From: Tissierellia bacterium
Lineage (GTDB): Bacteria; Bacillota; Clostridia; Tissierellales; Dethiosulfatibacteraceae
Reading direction: 5' to 3'
Assembly (NCBI GenBank): GCA_007116605.1
Contig: SKID01000045.1
Coordinates: forward strand, 1-5,974
Length of the DNA stretch: 5,974 bases
Shown here: piece after piece, positions 4,961 to 5,974 of the stretch
How positions within the stretch are numbered: the first letter of the stretch is position 1
Layout: every line of letters begins with the position of its first letter
Program-made: the position numbers and the translations under genes
The notes under the pieces: model-generated
The model's input: the letters and a program-made list of their open reading frames with translations, nothing else
The model's database searches: none
Told to the model about the DNA's origin: nothing

Positions 4961-5974
4961 TTACTTAAGCAATAATGTTTTGATGATTTTTTTGTGCCAA
5001 GGTTTTAATGACTGTTTAGTTTTTTCCAAGGCAATAGCACTATATAGTTCAGCCGTTGTAGGATAGGGGTAAATCAGGCTTAAAAATCGGGATACTTTTA
5101 GTTTTTGGTTCATTGCAAGGGTTGCTAAGGTGATTAAATTGCCTGCATCTTCAGAAACTATGGTTGCACCAATAAGATGACCTTTTTTCCCGATGATCAG
5201 TTTTAAAAAGCCCATGCGATTATCATCAGTTTTTGCACGATCGTTGCCATTTAGAGGCAGAAACAATGTTTCGCTATGGAGAGAAGAGACCTTTGCTTGT
5301 TTTTCAAGTAATCCCACATGAGCGACTTCGGGCTTTGTATAAGTACACCAAGTGACTTTCTGATAATTCACTTTAGCCCTTAGCTTAAACAGAACATTCC
5401 TCACCACGATCCCGGCTTGATAGCCTGCCATATGAGTAAACAAATAAGGACCAACCACATCACCACAAGCATAAATGTTAGGTTCATGGGTTTTTAAAGT
5501 CTTATCAGTCAAAACAAATCCTTGTTCATTACATTGAACTTTCGTATTTTCGAGACCAAGAGATTGGGTAGCAGGCTGTCTTCCTAGTGCTAGTAGTAAG
5601 GTATCACCAGTCATTGTATGCCCTGTCCCTTGATGAGAAAAGTGGACTGTAACCCTTTTGTCCATTTCTTCGACTTTATCAATAGTAGCTTCTAGATACA
5701 AATTAATACCACTTTTTTCTAATACAGAAAGCATTAGATCGTGAACTTCAGGCTCATCTTTAGCAAATAATCTAGATGATCGACTGATGATTGAAACATC
5801 TACACCTAAATGGGAAAAACCTTGACCCAATTCAAGTGCAATGGGACCAGAACCTAGAATAATTAGTTTTTTAGGTAAGTGAGTGAGTTGGAAAATATCT
5901 AGATTTGTTTTATAAGCAACTGAACTAAGGCCGGGAATATTTGGGATTAAAGGATTAGAGCCTGTAGCAATAAC
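4961..5974 (-). CDS. FAD-dependent pyridine nucleotide-disulfide oxidoreductase (MerA/dihydrolipoamide dehydrogenase-like), 5' end cut by window edge
   Basis: A flavoprotein oxidoreductase of the glutathione reductase superfamily. The frame is open to the right edge, so the apparent TTG start near 5830 is internal (it reads ...IALELGQGF). 337 residues are visible of a usual 450-480, so the N-terminal FAD GxGxxG and any CxxxxC redox disulfide are outside. Numbered from the edge: ATGSNP (3-8); the nucleotide-binding GSGPIALE (41-48); the second strand ends SIISRSSR with no acidic residue, which suggests NADPH; ALGRQP (129-134); FAD-binding YACGDVVGP (168-176); YTKPEVAHVGL (212-222); and a dimerisation domain with YPYPTTAE (302-309). 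In that motif the His of the His-Glu pair of lipoamide dehydrogenase is Tyr304, with Glu309 kept. The tail is basic and lacks the vicinal Cys pair of true mercuric reductase. The substrate is unknown. It converges on the acetyltransferase gene. Confidence 0.93.
   Translation of the reverse strand, partial: VIATGSNPLIPNIPGLSSVAYKTNLDIFQLTHLPKKLIILGSGPIALELGQGFSHLGVDVSIISRSSRLFAKDEPEVHDLMLSVLEKSGINLYLEATIDKVEEMDKRVTVHFSHQGTGHTMTGDTLLLALGRQPATQSLGLENTKVQCNEQGFVLTDKTLKTHEPNIYACGDVVGPYLFTHMAGYQAGIVVRNVLFKLRAKVNYQKVTWCTYTKPEVAHVGLLEKQAKVSSLHSETLFLPLNGNDRAKTDDNRMGFLKLIIGKKGHLIGATIVSEDAGNLITLATLAMNQKLKVSRFLSLIYPYPTTAELYSAIALEKTKQSLKPWHKKIIKTLLLK

Overview
The window looks like chromosomal DNA from a low-GC Gram-positive anaerobe, most likely a member of the Clostridia. 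This is judged from the AT-rich codon use, strong AGGAGG/AAAGGAG ribosome binding sites, an extended -10 promoter, and a leucyl-tRNA synthetase with the extra Cys pairs and VDWYNGGMEH-type motifs common in that group. No genus can be named from sequence alone.

Layout. (1) 1-1956 (+): the C-terminal four fifths of leuS, cut by the left edge, closed by an intrinsic terminator at 2012-2056. (2) 2136-2915 (+): a stand-alone crotonase-superfamily gene with its own extended -10 promoter. It lacks both catalytic glutamates of classical enoyl-CoA hydratase. (3) 2916-3610: about 700 bp without a gene, filled with structured repeats. A 126-nt element occurs twice in inverted orientation (L at 2975-3100 on the minus strand, R at 3436-3561 on the plus strand), about 75% identical without gaps. 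Differences in its main internal stem are compensated on both arms. Partial copies (N, O) and a second ~61-nt hairpin module (B) lie between them. (4) 3611-4324 and 4321-4824 (+): a sirtuin-type NAD-dependent deacylase and a GNAT acetyltransferase that overlap by ATGA, so they are probably translationally coupled. (5) 4825-4960: a short convergent intergenic region holding a second, inverted copy of module B. The deacylase-acetyltransferase pair is therefore bracketed by inverted copies. (6) 4961-5974 (-): a pyridine nucleotide-disulfide oxidoreductase related to mercuric reductase and dihydrolipoamide dehydrogenase, cut by the right edge and missing its N-terminal FAD and redox-disulfide region.

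Functional reading. leuS, the crotonase and the oxidoreductase look like independent transcription units. The sirtuin/GNAT pair could form a writer/eraser couple for reversible protein acylation; the substrate is not visible. The least ordinary part is the repeat family: a conserved internal core with covarying stems points to selection on an RNA or single-stranded DNA fold, and the copy just upstream of the sirtuin could also mask its ribosome binding site. I do not recognise it as a named RNA class or mobile element.
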